Under the pieces are notes generated by a model, which saw only the letters and a list, made by a program, of their open reading frames with translations, was not told the DNA's origin and searched no databases. From the NCBI RefSeq assembly GCF_900109685.1, contig NZ_FOBB01000002.1, positions 676,085 through 740,084 on the forward strand: a stretch of DNA of 64,000 nt. Direction: 5' to 3'. The stretch is from Chitinophaga rupis (GTDB lineage: Bacteria; Bacteroidota; Bacteroidia; Chitinophagales; Chitinophagaceae). Below are positions 44,975 to 54,002 of the stretch, one piece after another (positions within the stretch are counted from its first letter, which is position 1; each line of letters starts with the position of its first letter). Both the position numbers and the translations under genes were made by a program.

Positions 44975-45784
44975 ATGAAACAAACGACGGATGTAAAACG
45001 GGAACACATTCTTTACCTGGGCGACTGGGTATTCAGCGTGGGCCCGCTATTTATTGAAACACCTTTCGGAACGGAAACTAAAGATGCAGATCTGCACTTC
45101 TATGGAAAAAGACTGGTAAAAGCCATTGATCCGGTGGTGGATGTAACCAGCATGGCTAACTGGGAATTGTACCGCATGCAGCCCGGCAGGCTTGAAGAAA
45201 TACTGAACACTTCCACCGGTCTTATTATCAGCGATGTGGAAGCAAAATGTTTTCACCTGTTCCCCAGCTTTTTTGACCGCGCGCAGCGGAAAGATACAGT
45301 GGTTACTTTCCCGGACCGTCTTACTACTATTAAAAACTGGATCGCAGACGGCGGCGGCCTGCTGATGCTTGGCGGCTGGCTGTCATTCAGCGGCGCATTC
45401 GGTAAAGGCGGCTGGGGAAGAAGCTCCTTCTCCAATGCATTGCCGGTGCAGTGCCTTGCTACAGAAGATCTGGTTGAATCTTCTGCCGGCTTCACAGCAG
45501 AGCTGCTGGTGCCCGATCATCCGGCCGTTAAAGGGTTGAGCTGGGATACCTTTCCACCGATCTTTGGTTATAACGAGGTGACCGCCAAACCCCAAGGGGA
45601 AGTGCTGGTACGTGTGAAAGAAACCGGTGATCCGCTGGTAGTGGCAGGAGAATACGGGAAAGGCCGCATTCTTACTTATATGTCTGACCCTGCACCGCAC
45701 TGGGGTTTAAATTTTGAACTGTGGGACAGCTATGATGCCTTCTGGCAGCAGTCGCTTAACTGGGTAAAAAAACAAGGCGCTTAG
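44975..45784 (+). CDS. DUF1355 / class I glutamine amidotransferase-like protein
   Basis: 269 residues with no signal peptide, so cytoplasmic. The sequence resembles the GATase1-like DUF1355 group: ILYLGDWVFSVGPLFIETPFG at the start, IISDVEAKCFHLFPSFF, WIADGGGLLMLGGWLSFSGAFGKGGWG and a late PLVVAGEYGKGRILTYMSDPAPHWG. The Cys nucleophile of true amidotransferases is absent at the elbow (GGWLSF), so the activity is unclear; it may be a sugar-binding or structural relative. It overlaps operonically with the ceramidase-like gene 7 bases downstream. Confidence 0.75.
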   Translation: MKQTTDVKREHILYLGDWVFSVGPLFIETPFGTETKDADLHFYGKRLVKAIDPVVDVTSMANWELYRMQPGRLEEILNTSTGLIISDVEAKCFHLFPSFFDRAQRKDTVVTFPDRLTTIKNWIADGGGLLMLGGWLSFSGAFGKGGWGRSSFSNALPVQCLATEDLVESSAGFTAELLVPDHPAVKGLSWDTFPPIFGYNEVTAKPQGEVLVRVKETGDPLVVAGEYGKGRILTYMSDPAPHWGLNFELWDSYDAFWQQSLNWVKKQGA

Positions 45785-45791
45785 CAATCAT

Positions 45792-47018
45792 ATGGAACCA
45801 TTGCAATTACTGGCCGGTACTTCGGTAACAGACATTACACCGCCGCTGGAGGTGGGTTTGCTCACTTCCTCCGTACAGGGGCTGTATGCACCTTTTGAAT
45901 CAGTAAGGCTGCCGCTGAAAGCCCGTGTACTGGTGTTAGGCACGCTGAAAGATCTGGTGGCAGTAGTGTCGCTGGATCTGCTGGCGCTGAACGATACAGC
46001 GGTGGGTGGATGGCAGCAGTTCAAAAAAGGGCTGTCTGATATCATTCCGCCGGACAGGATCATTATCACGTGCACGCATACACATAACGGTCCGGAATCG
46101 GTTGCTTTATCAGGCCTGTACCGCACGCCGGTTTATAAACAATGGCTGGCAGGTGTGCAGCAGCAGATCAAACAGGCCATTCAGCAGGCAGCTGCGGCAG
46201 CGCAGCCCTGCCATGCATTGGTAGCTGTTGCTACGCTGGATGGTTATTCCCTGCAACGCCGTATTCCAACACCGGAAGGGATCATGATGTCTGATGCCAT
46301 GCAGCCTATAACACCGGAGCTACTTAGCAGGGAGCCTGTTGACCGCCGTGTGCATACGGTAACATTTGAAGCTGAGGGAGGTAATGTCATTGCAACGCTG
46401 GTACACGCCGTTTGCCACCCTGTGCATGAAATGTGCATGCCGCATATTTCCGCGGAGTTTCCCGGTGAAATGTGTTTAGCGCTGGAAGCATCCTGTAAGC
46501 ACGGCATGCCGCTTTTCCTGAATGGGGCAGCAGGCGATATTAATCCTCCCACCGTATCCGGCGGGCCGGTGTATGCACAACAGCATGGCAGGGCGCTGGC
46601 CGCACTGGCAGGGCGGGAGCGGGGTGTGTTATGTGCGGGTGCATTCCGTTATATACATAGTGAAATGCAGCTGCCTGTGAGACCGGAAGCAGGCGTAACG
46701 CAGGCCGCAGAGGCCCTTGCAAGGTTCAATGCCATTGCCATCGGCTCACTCGCCCTGGTATTCATTCCCGGTGAGCCCTTTACAGCAACCGCTTTTGCTA
46801 TTGAACAGGATTCGCCTTTTGAGCACACCATTATAGCAGCATATGCAGAGAACACCATCGGCTATGTACCTACTGAAAAGGCATTTGAAGAAGGCGGTTA
46901 TGAAACCGGCCCGGGTAAATGGTCTTACCTGGGGAAAGAAGCGGAAGCACTCATTATTGCAGAAGCACAACGGCTGCTGACAGCATTATCCGCTACATAC
47001 ATTCCAATAACTAACTGA
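45792..47018 (+). CDS. Neutral/alkaline ceramidase-family protein, cytoplasmic form
   Basis: 408 residues matching the N-terminal domain of the neutral ceramidase family: AGTSVTDITPP at the start, RIIITCTHTHNGPESVA (zinc-binding HxH), LVHAVCHPVHEM (His ligand) and FLNGAAGDINPP. Canonical neutral ceramidases are secreted and about 650 residues, with a C-terminal Ig-like domain. This one lacks a signal peptide and that domain. It therefore probably cleaves an amide or ester in a small cytoplasmic substrate rather than a lipid. Placed between a GATase-like and a GH-like gene in the PUL. Confidence 0.82.
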   Translation: MEPLQLLAGTSVTDITPPLEVGLLTSSVQGLYAPFESVRLPLKARVLVLGTLKDLVAVVSLDLLALNDTAVGGWQQFKKGLSDIIPPDRIIITCTHTHNGPESVALSGLYRTPVYKQWLAGVQQQIKQAIQQAAAAAQPCHALVAVATLDGYSLQRRIPTPEGIMMSDAMQPITPELLSREPVDRRVHTVTFEAEGGNVIATLVHAVCHPVHEMCMPHISAEFPGEMCLALEASCKHGMPLFLNGAAGDINPPTVSGGPVYAQQHGRALAALAGRERGVLCAGAFRYIHSEMQLPVRPEAGVTQAAEALARFNAIAIGSLALVFIPGEPFTATAFAIEQDSPFEHTIIAAYAENTIGYVPTEKAFEEGGYETGPGKWSYLGKEAEALIIAEAQRLLTALSATYIPITN

Positions 47019-47072
47019 TATAAAACTGAGCATGTACATTATCTCACACTGGGGTATGTAAATGCGAAGTTC

Positions 47073-47088
47073 CCCCGCTAAAGCGGGG
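47073..47088 (+). other. Intra-operon hairpin between ceramidase-like and 716-residue genes
   Basis: CCCCGCT and AGCGGGG (47073-47079 with 47082-47088) form a GC-rich 6-7-bp stem in the only long gap (105 bases) inside the operon. No T-run follows, so it is more likely a processing or stability stem than a terminator. Confidence 0.45.
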
Positions 47089-47123
47089 CAAGCTATCCGA
47101 CCATAAAAAATAAGCATTAACGG

Positions 47124-49274
47124 ATGAAAACAATAAAGGCAACAATTTTTCTCTGGATATACATCCTGCTCTGTACAGGGCTTACGGCCCATGCAGAAAA
47201 GGGGAGAGAAGTTTATTTCTACGGCAATGTGCGGAATGATCTGTACCGGCTGCTGCAGCGCGAGGGGTTTACCATCCGCAAGTACAGCACGCCGGAAGCC
47301 GCGGTGAAAGCCGCGCCACAGGGAGCAGGAGTTTTAATACTGGGCAGTAACTATCCGCAGACAGACCCGGTGAACCGCATTACGCAGCAGCTGTTGAATG
47401 AAGCAAACAAAAAATCGCTGCGGCTTTACATAGAATATCCTGCATCATTTCCAGGTCTCGATATTCCCGCAAAGCCCCTTGAAACAAAGTTTGAACGCGG
47501 CGTTATTACCGCGGATGTTTTCGGTGGTGAGCTGACGCCTATGAGTTTACTGGGTATTCACAACTGCCACATTCTGCCCGTTACCGCCGGCAACCCGCTG
47601 ATAGTACTGGCAAAAGTGGTGGGATTTGATAAAGCGGAGTACGGGCTGGCTGATACCAAAACATATCCCTTGTTGTTTGAACAGGACAATGCACTGGTTT
47701 GTATGACGGGCCTGAGTAATTTCCAGACAGGGCGTTACGGCCCCCAGGCCTCCATGAAAACGGTGTGGGCCTACATACTTTCCAGGATCACCGGCATAAA
47801 GAATATCACACTGAATAAGTGGGAAGAAGATGTGCGCCCGATGTATAGCAGAACAGCATCCCTGCCTGCCGGCGCACGCCTTAACAGCATCCGCAAAGGC
47901 GTGGCGTGGTTTGATAACGGCCGCTTTTTTATACATCCTGCCTGGAAGGAGTATTGGCTCGAACACGATGGCAGGAACGGCACTACACCGGTAGGCCCGC
48001 CGGTACCTGCCGGTAAACCTGATGGCGACGGTAGCCTGGGCATTATTGAAGGGCACACCTCCACCATTTATTACGACGGCAGTCAGCAATACCGCTACTG
48101 GATGCGTGCCGATGTACAGGGCGAAGCCAGTATGGCGCTGGCGGCGGCAGGACGGCTGTTCAACAATCAAACGTATAAGGACAAATCAGCCCGCCTGATC
48201 GATTTTATGTTCCATACCTCCAATATGCGTGCAGGCGCTAAGAACGATCCTGCCAGCCCTGCTTATGGCCTGATCGGCTGGGCAACTACTGCTGCCAGTA
48301 CATTCTACGGTGACGATAATTCCCGGGCCATCCTCGGCGCTATCGGTGCAGCATCGTACCTCAATAAAAATAATTGGGATAAAGAGCTGGCAGAAGCCAT
48401 CATGGGTAACTTCAGGACCACCGGTAAGCTGGGTTTCCGCGGAGAGCGGCTGGAGGAAGGGAATATTATCAAAAACGGTTTGCCGTTCTACCAGCAGCGC
48501 GAACTCATTCACATTTCCCCGCATTTTGAATCCTGGATGTGGGCCTGTTACCTGTGGCTGTACGATAAAACGAAATACGAACCGCTTTTATCCCAGACAA
48601 AAAAAGCCATCCGGATCACGATGGAAGGTTATCCCGATAAATGGCTTTGGGGCAGCAGCATGCAAACCCAGCGTGCCCGCATGATACTGCCACTGGCCTG
48701 GCTGGTGAGAGTGGAAGATACCCCGGAGCACCGCGAATGGCTGGATAAAATGGTCAATGAAATATTGAAATACCAGGATGAGAGTGGCGCCATCATGGAG
48801 GAATTGGGCAAAGGCAAAGGCATGTTCAGGGAGCTGAAAAAAAATGAAGACTATGGTTCAGATGAAGGATCACTGATATTCCGTAACGGTGAAAAAGTAG
48901 CCTGCATGCTGTATACCTGCAATTTCGCGGTGTTCAGCCTCAATGAGGCTGCAGCGGCAACCGGCGATAAAAAGTACCGCGATGCTGCCAATAAGCTCTC
49001 CGATTTTCTGACAAGGATACAGGTGCAGAGTGAAAAGCACAAAGATGTGGATGGCGCCTGGTTCAGGGCTTTTGACTACGGGCGCTGGGACTACTGGGCA
49101 TCCAACTCCGACGCAGGCTGGGGCGCATGGTGCACACTCACCGGATGGATCCAAAGCTGGATCGTTACTACACAGACACAGATCCAGCAGCGGGAAAATT
49201 TCTGGGATCTGACTAAAAATTCCGCGATCGGGAAACCGGCTAACGCCGTTATTGAATCAATGATGCGTAAATAA
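47124..49274 (+). CDS. Two-domain secreted protein with (alpha/alpha)6-barrel glycosidase-like region
   Basis: 716 residues with a signal peptide (ending near TAHA). Residues about 25-240 form a Rossmann/flavodoxin-like domain (EVYFYGNVRNDLYRLLQ, GAGVLILGSNYPQTDPV, LRLYIEYPASF), reminiscent of GATase-like accessory domains of glycosidases. Residues about 270-716 have helical pairs resembling the (alpha/alpha)6 barrel used by GH88/GH105/GH127-type enzymes (DVQGEASMALAAAGRLF, HISPHFESWMWACYLWLYDKT, NFAVFSLNEAAAATGDKKYRDAANKL). Catalytic residues cannot be assigned. No family name is certain. Confidence 0.7.
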   Translation: MKTIKATIFLWIYILLCTGLTAHAEKGREVYFYGNVRNDLYRLLQREGFTIRKYSTPEAAVKAAPQGAGVLILGSNYPQTDPVNRITQQLLNEANKKSLRLYIEYPASFPGLDIPAKPLETKFERGVITADVFGGELTPMSLLGIHNCHILPVTAGNPLIVLAKVVGFDKAEYGLADTKTYPLLFEQDNALVCMTGLSNFQTGRYGPQASMKTVWAYILSRITGIKNITLNKWEEDVRPMYSRTASLPAGARLNSIRKGVAWFDNGRFFIHPAWKEYWLEHDGRNGTTPVGPPVPAGKPDGDGSLGIIEGHTSTIYYDGSQQYRYWMRADVQGEASMALAAAGRLFNNQTYKDKSARLIDFMFHTSNMRAGAKNDPASPAYGLIGWATTAASTFYGDDNSRAILGAIGAASYLNKNNWDKELAEAIMGNFRTTGKLGFRGERLEEGNIIKNGLPFYQQRELIHISPHFESWMWACYLWLYDKTKYEPLLSQTKKAIRITMEGYPDKWLWGSSMQTQRARMILPLAWLVRVEDTPEHREWLDKMVNEILKYQDESGAIMEELGKGKGMFRELKKNEDYGSDEGSLIFRNGEKVACMLYTCNFAVFSLNEAAAATGDKKYRDAANKLSDFLTRIQVQSEKHKDVDGAWFRAFDYGRWDYWASNSDAGWGAWCTLTGWIQSWIVTTQTQIQQRENFWDLTKNSAIGKPANAVIESMMRK

Positions 49275-49281
49275 AAAATAC

Positions 49282-50454
49282 ATGCAAGGAAGAATAATAA
49301 CCATTTTCATATGCCTGTTCGCGTTATACGCGCAGGCGCAAACACCCGCCAGCGACTTGGCTGCGCTGTCGCAGATGCAACAGGGCATGACCTCCAAACG
49401 GGTGAGCAGTTACGACAGGACCGGTGGCAACGATGATTTTCTCCGCATAGAAAAGGATGAAAAGAAGATCATCTTCGACGTGAAAGGCGCAGGCATCATT
49501 AATCATATCTGGATCACCATGGCGCCCGAGCCGGGTGCGCTGAACCGGAACGATATTATTATCAGAATGTATTGGGACGGTAAGGCGGAACCTTCCGTAG
49601 TATCGCCCATCGGCCCTTTCTTCGGTCAGGGATGGGGGGAAGCTTATGAATTCAACTCGCTGCCGCTGATTGCCGGGCCAGACAGGGGGAAAGGGCTGGT
49701 ATGCTATTTCAGCATGCCTTTTGCCAACGGCGCAAAAATAGAAATAGAGAACCAGGCCGGCCGGCCCATCGACAATTTTTATTATTACGTGGATTATGTA
49801 GCCATGGACAAGCTGCCCGCTAACTCCGGGCGCTTTCACAGCTGGTACAATAAACAGCTTGCCGGTTCCGCGGGGGATGGCGGTGAAAATGAATGGGGCA
49901 TTCTCGGTAAAATAGGAAACAACACTACCGGCAAGGATAACTACGTATTTGCCGATATAAAAGGCAAGGGCCATTTTGTAGGCGTGAACTATTATGTGAA
50001 TTGTCCTACCCCGGTATGGTATGGTGAGGGCGACGACATGATCTACATTGACGGTTCGCCTTCTCCAACGCTCCACGGCACAGGCACGGAAGATTATTTT
50101 AACACCGCTTTCTGTCCGAAGAACATTTTTCAGCACGCCTACTTCGGCTACCCACGCGTGAATAACGACATGGGCTGGCTGGGCAGAACACATCTGTACC
50201 GCTTTCACATCACCGACCCGCTCTACTTCAACAAGTCGTTTAAATTCACGATAGAGCATGGCCACAACAATGTACTGACGCTGGACCTGGCCAGCGTAGC
50301 CTACTGGTATCAGAGCGAAGCTACCGCCGTGCCGCCCATACCAGGCAAGGAAGCCAGGGCACCAAAGCCGCTCATTAACATCGGCGATTTTCACCGGTGG
50401 AGAAATGAATGGAGAAAAAGCAAAGGCAATGACCCGCAGCTGTGGGGCAATTAA
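49282..50454 (+). CDS. DUF2961 / GH172 family protein B
   Basis: 390 residues with a signal peptide (ending near YAQAQ). GH172 hallmarks: FDVKGAGIINHIWITMAPEP, IIRMYWDGKAEPSVVSPIGPFFGQGWG, FADIKGKGHFVGVNYYVN and LHGTGTEDYFNTAF with Glu270. The closing HRWRNEWRKSKG is shared with the next gene. It is a tandem paralogue of protein C (36 bases apart). Likely exo-acting furanosidase; GH172 enzymes work as oligomers. Confidence 0.92.
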   Translation: MQGRIITIFICLFALYAQAQTPASDLAALSQMQQGMTSKRVSSYDRTGGNDDFLRIEKDEKKIIFDVKGAGIINHIWITMAPEPGALNRNDIIIRMYWDGKAEPSVVSPIGPFFGQGWGEAYEFNSLPLIAGPDRGKGLVCYFSMPFANGAKIEIENQAGRPIDNFYYYVDYVAMDKLPANSGRFHSWYNKQLAGSAGDGGENEWGILGKIGNNTTGKDNYVFADIKGKGHFVGVNYYVNCPTPVWYGEGDDMIYIDGSPSPTLHGTGTEDYFNTAFCPKNIFQHAYFGYPRVNNDMGWLGRTHLYRFHITDPLYFNKSFKFTIEHGHNNVLTLDLASVAYWYQSEATAVPPIPGKEARAPKPLINIGDFHRWRNEWRKSKGNDPQLWGN

Positions 50455-50490
50455 GGCTTCATCGGGCCAGTCAAAAACAGATAACAACGG

Positions 50491-51654
50491 ATGAAAACAA
50501 TATCGTACATCATCATATACTTCTTCTTCGCAACGCAGTTACGCGCGCAGGAAATGACAGACCTTACCCGCATCAGGGAAAACGTCCGGTCGAAACGCGT
50601 TAGCAGCTATGACAGGTCCGGTGACAACCACGACAACCTGCAGCATATTGCGAGCGGGGAAAAGCGCACCATCTTTGATGTAAAAGGCGCCGGCATTATC
50701 CAGCATATATGGTTCACTATGGGGCCGGAACCGGATAAATTAAGCCGCAACGATGTTATCATCAGCATGTATTGGGATGGGAACGATTATCCCTCCGTAC
50801 AATCGCCCATCGGCCCCTTCTTCGGCCAGGGCTGGAACGATTCCTATCTCTTTACCGCTGCGCCGCTGGCCGCCACACCCATGAATGGAATGGGCCTGGT
50901 CAGTTACTTCGCCATGCCTTTCGCAAATGGCGCCAGGATAGAGATCGAGAACCAGTCGGGCAGTGAGATCAGCACCCTGTATTTTTATATTGACTACGTG
51001 GAAATGGACCAGCTGCCACCACAGACTGGCAGGTTCCATGCCTGGTACAATAAAGCGTTAACGGGCGCAGAAGACAGTGTGGAAAATGAACACTGGATGT
51101 TCGGTCCCGGTAAACCCAACAAAACCGGCAGGAACAATTACCTGATAGCCGACATAAAAGGGAAGGGGCATTTCGTGGGCGTTAACTATTACGTGCATTC
51201 ACCTACACCGTACTGGTATGGTGAGGGCGACGATATGATATTCATTGACGGGCAGGAGCGCCCCGCACTGCATGGCACAGGTACGGAAGATTATTTTAAC
51301 ACCTCCTGGGGAGCGCCCGACAAACCGTATTCCGCACCCTATTTTGGTTACCCGAAAGTAAACGGTGAAAAAGGTTTCCTGGGCAGAACGCATATCTACC
51401 GGTTCCATATACAGGATCCAATTTATTTTGACACTTCCTTCCGGTTCACCATCGAACATGGCAGCATGAACGTAATGACGCTGGATCTGGCCAGTGTGGC
51501 ATACTGGTACCAGTCCACCGCATCAAGGATCCCCGCCATCCCTGATGCTGCGGCCCGCAAGCCGCACCCCCTCATAGGGCCGGCGGATATACACCGCTGG
51601 AGGAATGAATGGCGGAAAAGCAAAGGGAACGCCCCCACGTTATGGGGAAATTGA
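50491..51654 (+). CDS. DUF2961 / GH172 family protein C
   Basis: 387 residues, signal peptide ending near LRAQ. It is very similar to protein B along its whole length (FDVKGAGIIQHIWFTMGPEP, SPIGPFFGQGWND, DIKGKGHFVGVNYYVH, GTGTEDYFNTSW with Glu266, and the same HRWRNEWRKSKGN end). The insertion around residues 185-200 and the loop after GTGTEDYF differ from B, which could tune linkage or ring specificity. Likely a paralogue made by tandem duplication. Confidence 0.92.
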   Translation: MKTISYIIIYFFFATQLRAQEMTDLTRIRENVRSKRVSSYDRSGDNHDNLQHIASGEKRTIFDVKGAGIIQHIWFTMGPEPDKLSRNDVIISMYWDGNDYPSVQSPIGPFFGQGWNDSYLFTAAPLAATPMNGMGLVSYFAMPFANGARIEIENQSGSEISTLYFYIDYVEMDQLPPQTGRFHAWYNKALTGAEDSVENEHWMFGPGKPNKTGRNNYLIADIKGKGHFVGVNYYVHSPTPYWYGEGDDMIFIDGQERPALHGTGTEDYFNTSWGAPDKPYSAPYFGYPKVNGEKGFLGRTHIYRFHIQDPIYFDTSFRFTIEHGSMNVMTLDLASVAYWYQSTASRIPAIPDAAARKPHPLIGPADIHRWRNEWRKSKGNAPTLWGN

Positions 51655-51696
51655 TCATACAAGTTAACCGAGCCTACGGGCGAAAAATTTAAACCA

Positions 51697-52989
51697 ATGA
51701 GCAGGTATTTGAAAAAAGGGAAAAGTGAATCCGATATTAAGAATGCAGATGCGGATATCAGAAAAACCGTTGGAAAGATCATCAGCGACGTGGAAGAGAA
51801 CGGCGACTTTGCCGTGCGGAAATATGCAGCATCATTTGATAACTGGCAGCCCGCCTCATTCCGGTTAACGGACAGTCAGATCAAAACGATCGTGGACGGC
51901 ATACCTCAACAGGTGAAAGACGATATCCGTTTTGCACAGCAGCAGATCCGTTTTTTTGCGGAGCAGCAGCGGGCCTCTATTTCGGATATTGAAATAGAAA
52001 CGCTGCCCGGCGTATTTCTCGGACATAAGAATATCCCGGTGAACAGCGTGGGTTGTTACATTCCAGGCGGACGGTATCCTATGGTAGCAGCTGCACACAT
52101 GAGCATTATCACCGCCCGGGTGGCCGGCGTAAAAAGGGTTATTGCCTGTACGCCGCCGATCAACGGCAACATTCCGGAAGCCACCGTTTGCGCTATGCAT
52201 TTTGCAGGAGCAGATGAAATTTATATCCTGGGTGGCGTGCAGGCATTGTGCGCTATGGCCATCGGCACCTCTTCCATTTCACCGGTGGATATGATCGTGG
52301 GGCCGGGCAATGCCTATGTAGCAGAAGCAAAAAGACAGCTGTTCGGCCGTGTAGGTATAGACCTCTTTGCCGGCCCTACGGAAATACTGGTGATCGCCGA
52401 TGAAACCGCGGATGCCGAAATGGTGGCCTGCGACCTGCTGGGACAGGCAGAACACGGACCCACCTCACCTGCAGCACTTATCACCACTTCCGCTACGCTG
52501 GCCCATGAAACGCTGGCAGAAATCGAAAGGCAGCTTCAGCACCTGCCTACAGCGGATATTGCACGGGTGGCCTGGCGCGATTGCGGATCAGTGATCATTG
52601 TGGACAGCCTGGAAGAAGCGCTGCGCGAGGCTGATGCGCTGGCCTATGAGCATGTGGAAGTACTGACGAAAGACCCGCAGTTCTTCCTCGACAACATGAC
52701 CAATTACGGTGCGCTGTTCCTGGGTGCAGAAACGAATGTAGCATACGGCGATAAAGTGATCGGCACAAATCATACGCTGCCTACCATGAAAGCCGCCAGG
52801 TATACGGGAGGCTTATGGGTAGGGAAATTCCTGAAGAACTGCACCTATCAGCGCTGTACGCCGGAAGCAAGTGTTATGATCGGCGAATACGCCATGCGCC
52901 TCTGTGAGCTGGAAGGTTTTGCCGGACATAAGGAACAAGCCGCATTACGCGTGAAACGGTACGGGAAAGAGACAGTGGGGGAAAAATAA
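51697..52989 (+). CDS. HisD-family NAD-dependent alcohol dehydrogenase (not histidine pathway)
   Basis: 430 residues of the histidinol dehydrogenase family, which oxidise an alcohol to an acid in two NAD-dependent steps with zinc. The four zinc ligands are conserved: Gln250 and His253 in GQAEHGP, Asp352 in YGDKVIG and His411 in GFAGHKEQA. Glu318-His319 (AYEHVEV) matches the catalytic Glu-His but replaces the APEHLEL of true HisD. This form groups with HisD-like enzymes acting on other alcohols, such as sulfopropanediol dehydrogenase. No other his gene is present. Cytoplasmic; likely oxidises a PUL-derived alcohol or sugar alcohol. Confidence 0.88.
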   Translation: MSRYLKKGKSESDIKNADADIRKTVGKIISDVEENGDFAVRKYAASFDNWQPASFRLTDSQIKTIVDGIPQQVKDDIRFAQQQIRFFAEQQRASISDIEIETLPGVFLGHKNIPVNSVGCYIPGGRYPMVAAAHMSIITARVAGVKRVIACTPPINGNIPEATVCAMHFAGADEIYILGGVQALCAMAIGTSSISPVDMIVGPGNAYVAEAKRQLFGRVGIDLFAGPTEILVIADETADAEMVACDLLGQAEHGPTSPAALITTSATLAHETLAEIERQLQHLPTADIARVAWRDCGSVIIVDSLEEALREADALAYEHVEVLTKDPQFFLDNMTNYGALFLGAETNVAYGDKVIGTNHTLPTMKAARYTGGLWVGKFLKNCTYQRCTPEASVMIGEYAMRLCELEGFAGHKEQAALRVKRYGKETVGEK

Positions 52990-53016
52990 ACCAGGGTCTT
53001 CGCACAAATCTATCGT

Positions 53017-53976
53017 ATGAAAATCAAGCTCATTTTTTTTCTGGCAGCCATGCTTTCCGCCTTTCACTGCGCTTATGGTCAAAGCACGGGTTATCTTATT
53101 CCGGAAATAAGCGGTCCCTTTGTGCACATCTTCGATCCTAATGATACGCGTAAGGAGGGCGACAGCGCGTGGTACACCAATGACCATACATTTATCAAAG
53201 GAAGGGATGGAACCTGGCATGCCTATGGCATCATTCATCACCTGCCCGTAAAACCCTGGGATGAGAGGCGGCTTTTTCATATATCCGCCTCCTCCATTAA
53301 ACAGGCCAAATGGGAGGATCATGGTTATGCCATGACGGCGGAACCGGGCGTGGAGCGCGTATTGTGGGCGCCGTATGCCCTACGGGAAAAGGGAACGTAT
53401 TACCTGTTCTACAACACCGGCAATATGCAGCATAATGCGCCGGAGTATGCATCATGGGGGCAGCTGCGCCTGGCCACCAGCAAAGACCTTTTTAACTGGA
53501 CACGGCACGACAGGAATCCGCTTTTCAGTGATCCTGGTCATGCCCGGGATTCTTACGTCATGAAATACAAAAACAAATATTATTACTATTATACCAGGGT
53601 ACTAACGGAAACGGACCTCCGTTCTGCCGTAGCTGTGCGTACCGGCCCTGACCTGCTGCACTGGAGCGGCCCGCACATAGTCCATATACAGCCGTACGAG
53701 ATCTATTGGGGAGGAGATGCGGAGAGCCCTTTTGTAGTACGGCATAAGGGGCTGTTCTACCTTTTCATCTGCAAGGCCATGACGGAGTATAACCTCACGG
53801 CCGTGTACTGGTCCAAAGACCCTGAAAATTTCCCGGTAGAGAACCTGGTATGCACCTTACCCGTGCATGCGGCTGAAGTGATCTACGATAAAAAAGAAGG
53901 CTGGTTCATTTCAAATACGGGATGGGACAAAAAGGGGCTTTATCTCGCCCCCTTAAAATGGAAAAAAGCTAACTGA
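53017..53976 (+). CDS. Five-bladed beta-propeller glycosidase, GH43/GH32-like
   Basis: 319 residues with a signal peptide ending near CAYGQ. The three acidic motifs of the GH32/GH43 propeller clan are present in order: Asp56 in TNDHTFIKG, Asp178 in HARDSYVMKY and Glu236 in DAESPFVV. The blade repeats YALREKGTYYLFYNTGN, KYKNKYYYYYTRV and HKGLFYLFICKAM also fit. Typical members cleave arabinofuranosides, xylosides or fructofuranosides. The small size suggests a single catalytic domain. Co-located with GH172, it likely removes a side group or cleaves an internal bond of the same glycan. Confidence 0.82.
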   Translation: MKIKLIFFLAAMLSAFHCAYGQSTGYLIPEISGPFVHIFDPNDTRKEGDSAWYTNDHTFIKGRDGTWHAYGIIHHLPVKPWDERRLFHISASSIKQAKWEDHGYAMTAEPGVERVLWAPYALREKGTYYLFYNTGNMQHNAPEYASWGQLRLATSKDLFNWTRHDRNPLFSDPGHARDSYVMKYKNKYYYYYTRVLTETDLRSAVAVRTGPDLLHWSGPHIVHIQPYEIYWGGDAESPFVVRHKGLFYLFICKAMTEYNLTAVYWSKDPENFPVENLVCTLPVHAAEVIYDKKEGWFISNTGWDKKGLYLAPLKWKKAN

Positions 53977-54002
53977 TATAAACGCTCAAAACCGGCAATT
54001 AT

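Noticed and set aside
49324..50487. A 387-codon open frame antisense to GH172 protein B
   Set aside because: It mirrors the codon structure of the sense gene, has no recognisable motif, and the GH172 reading frame is firmly supported by family motifs. Long antisense frames are common in this GC-richer PUL.
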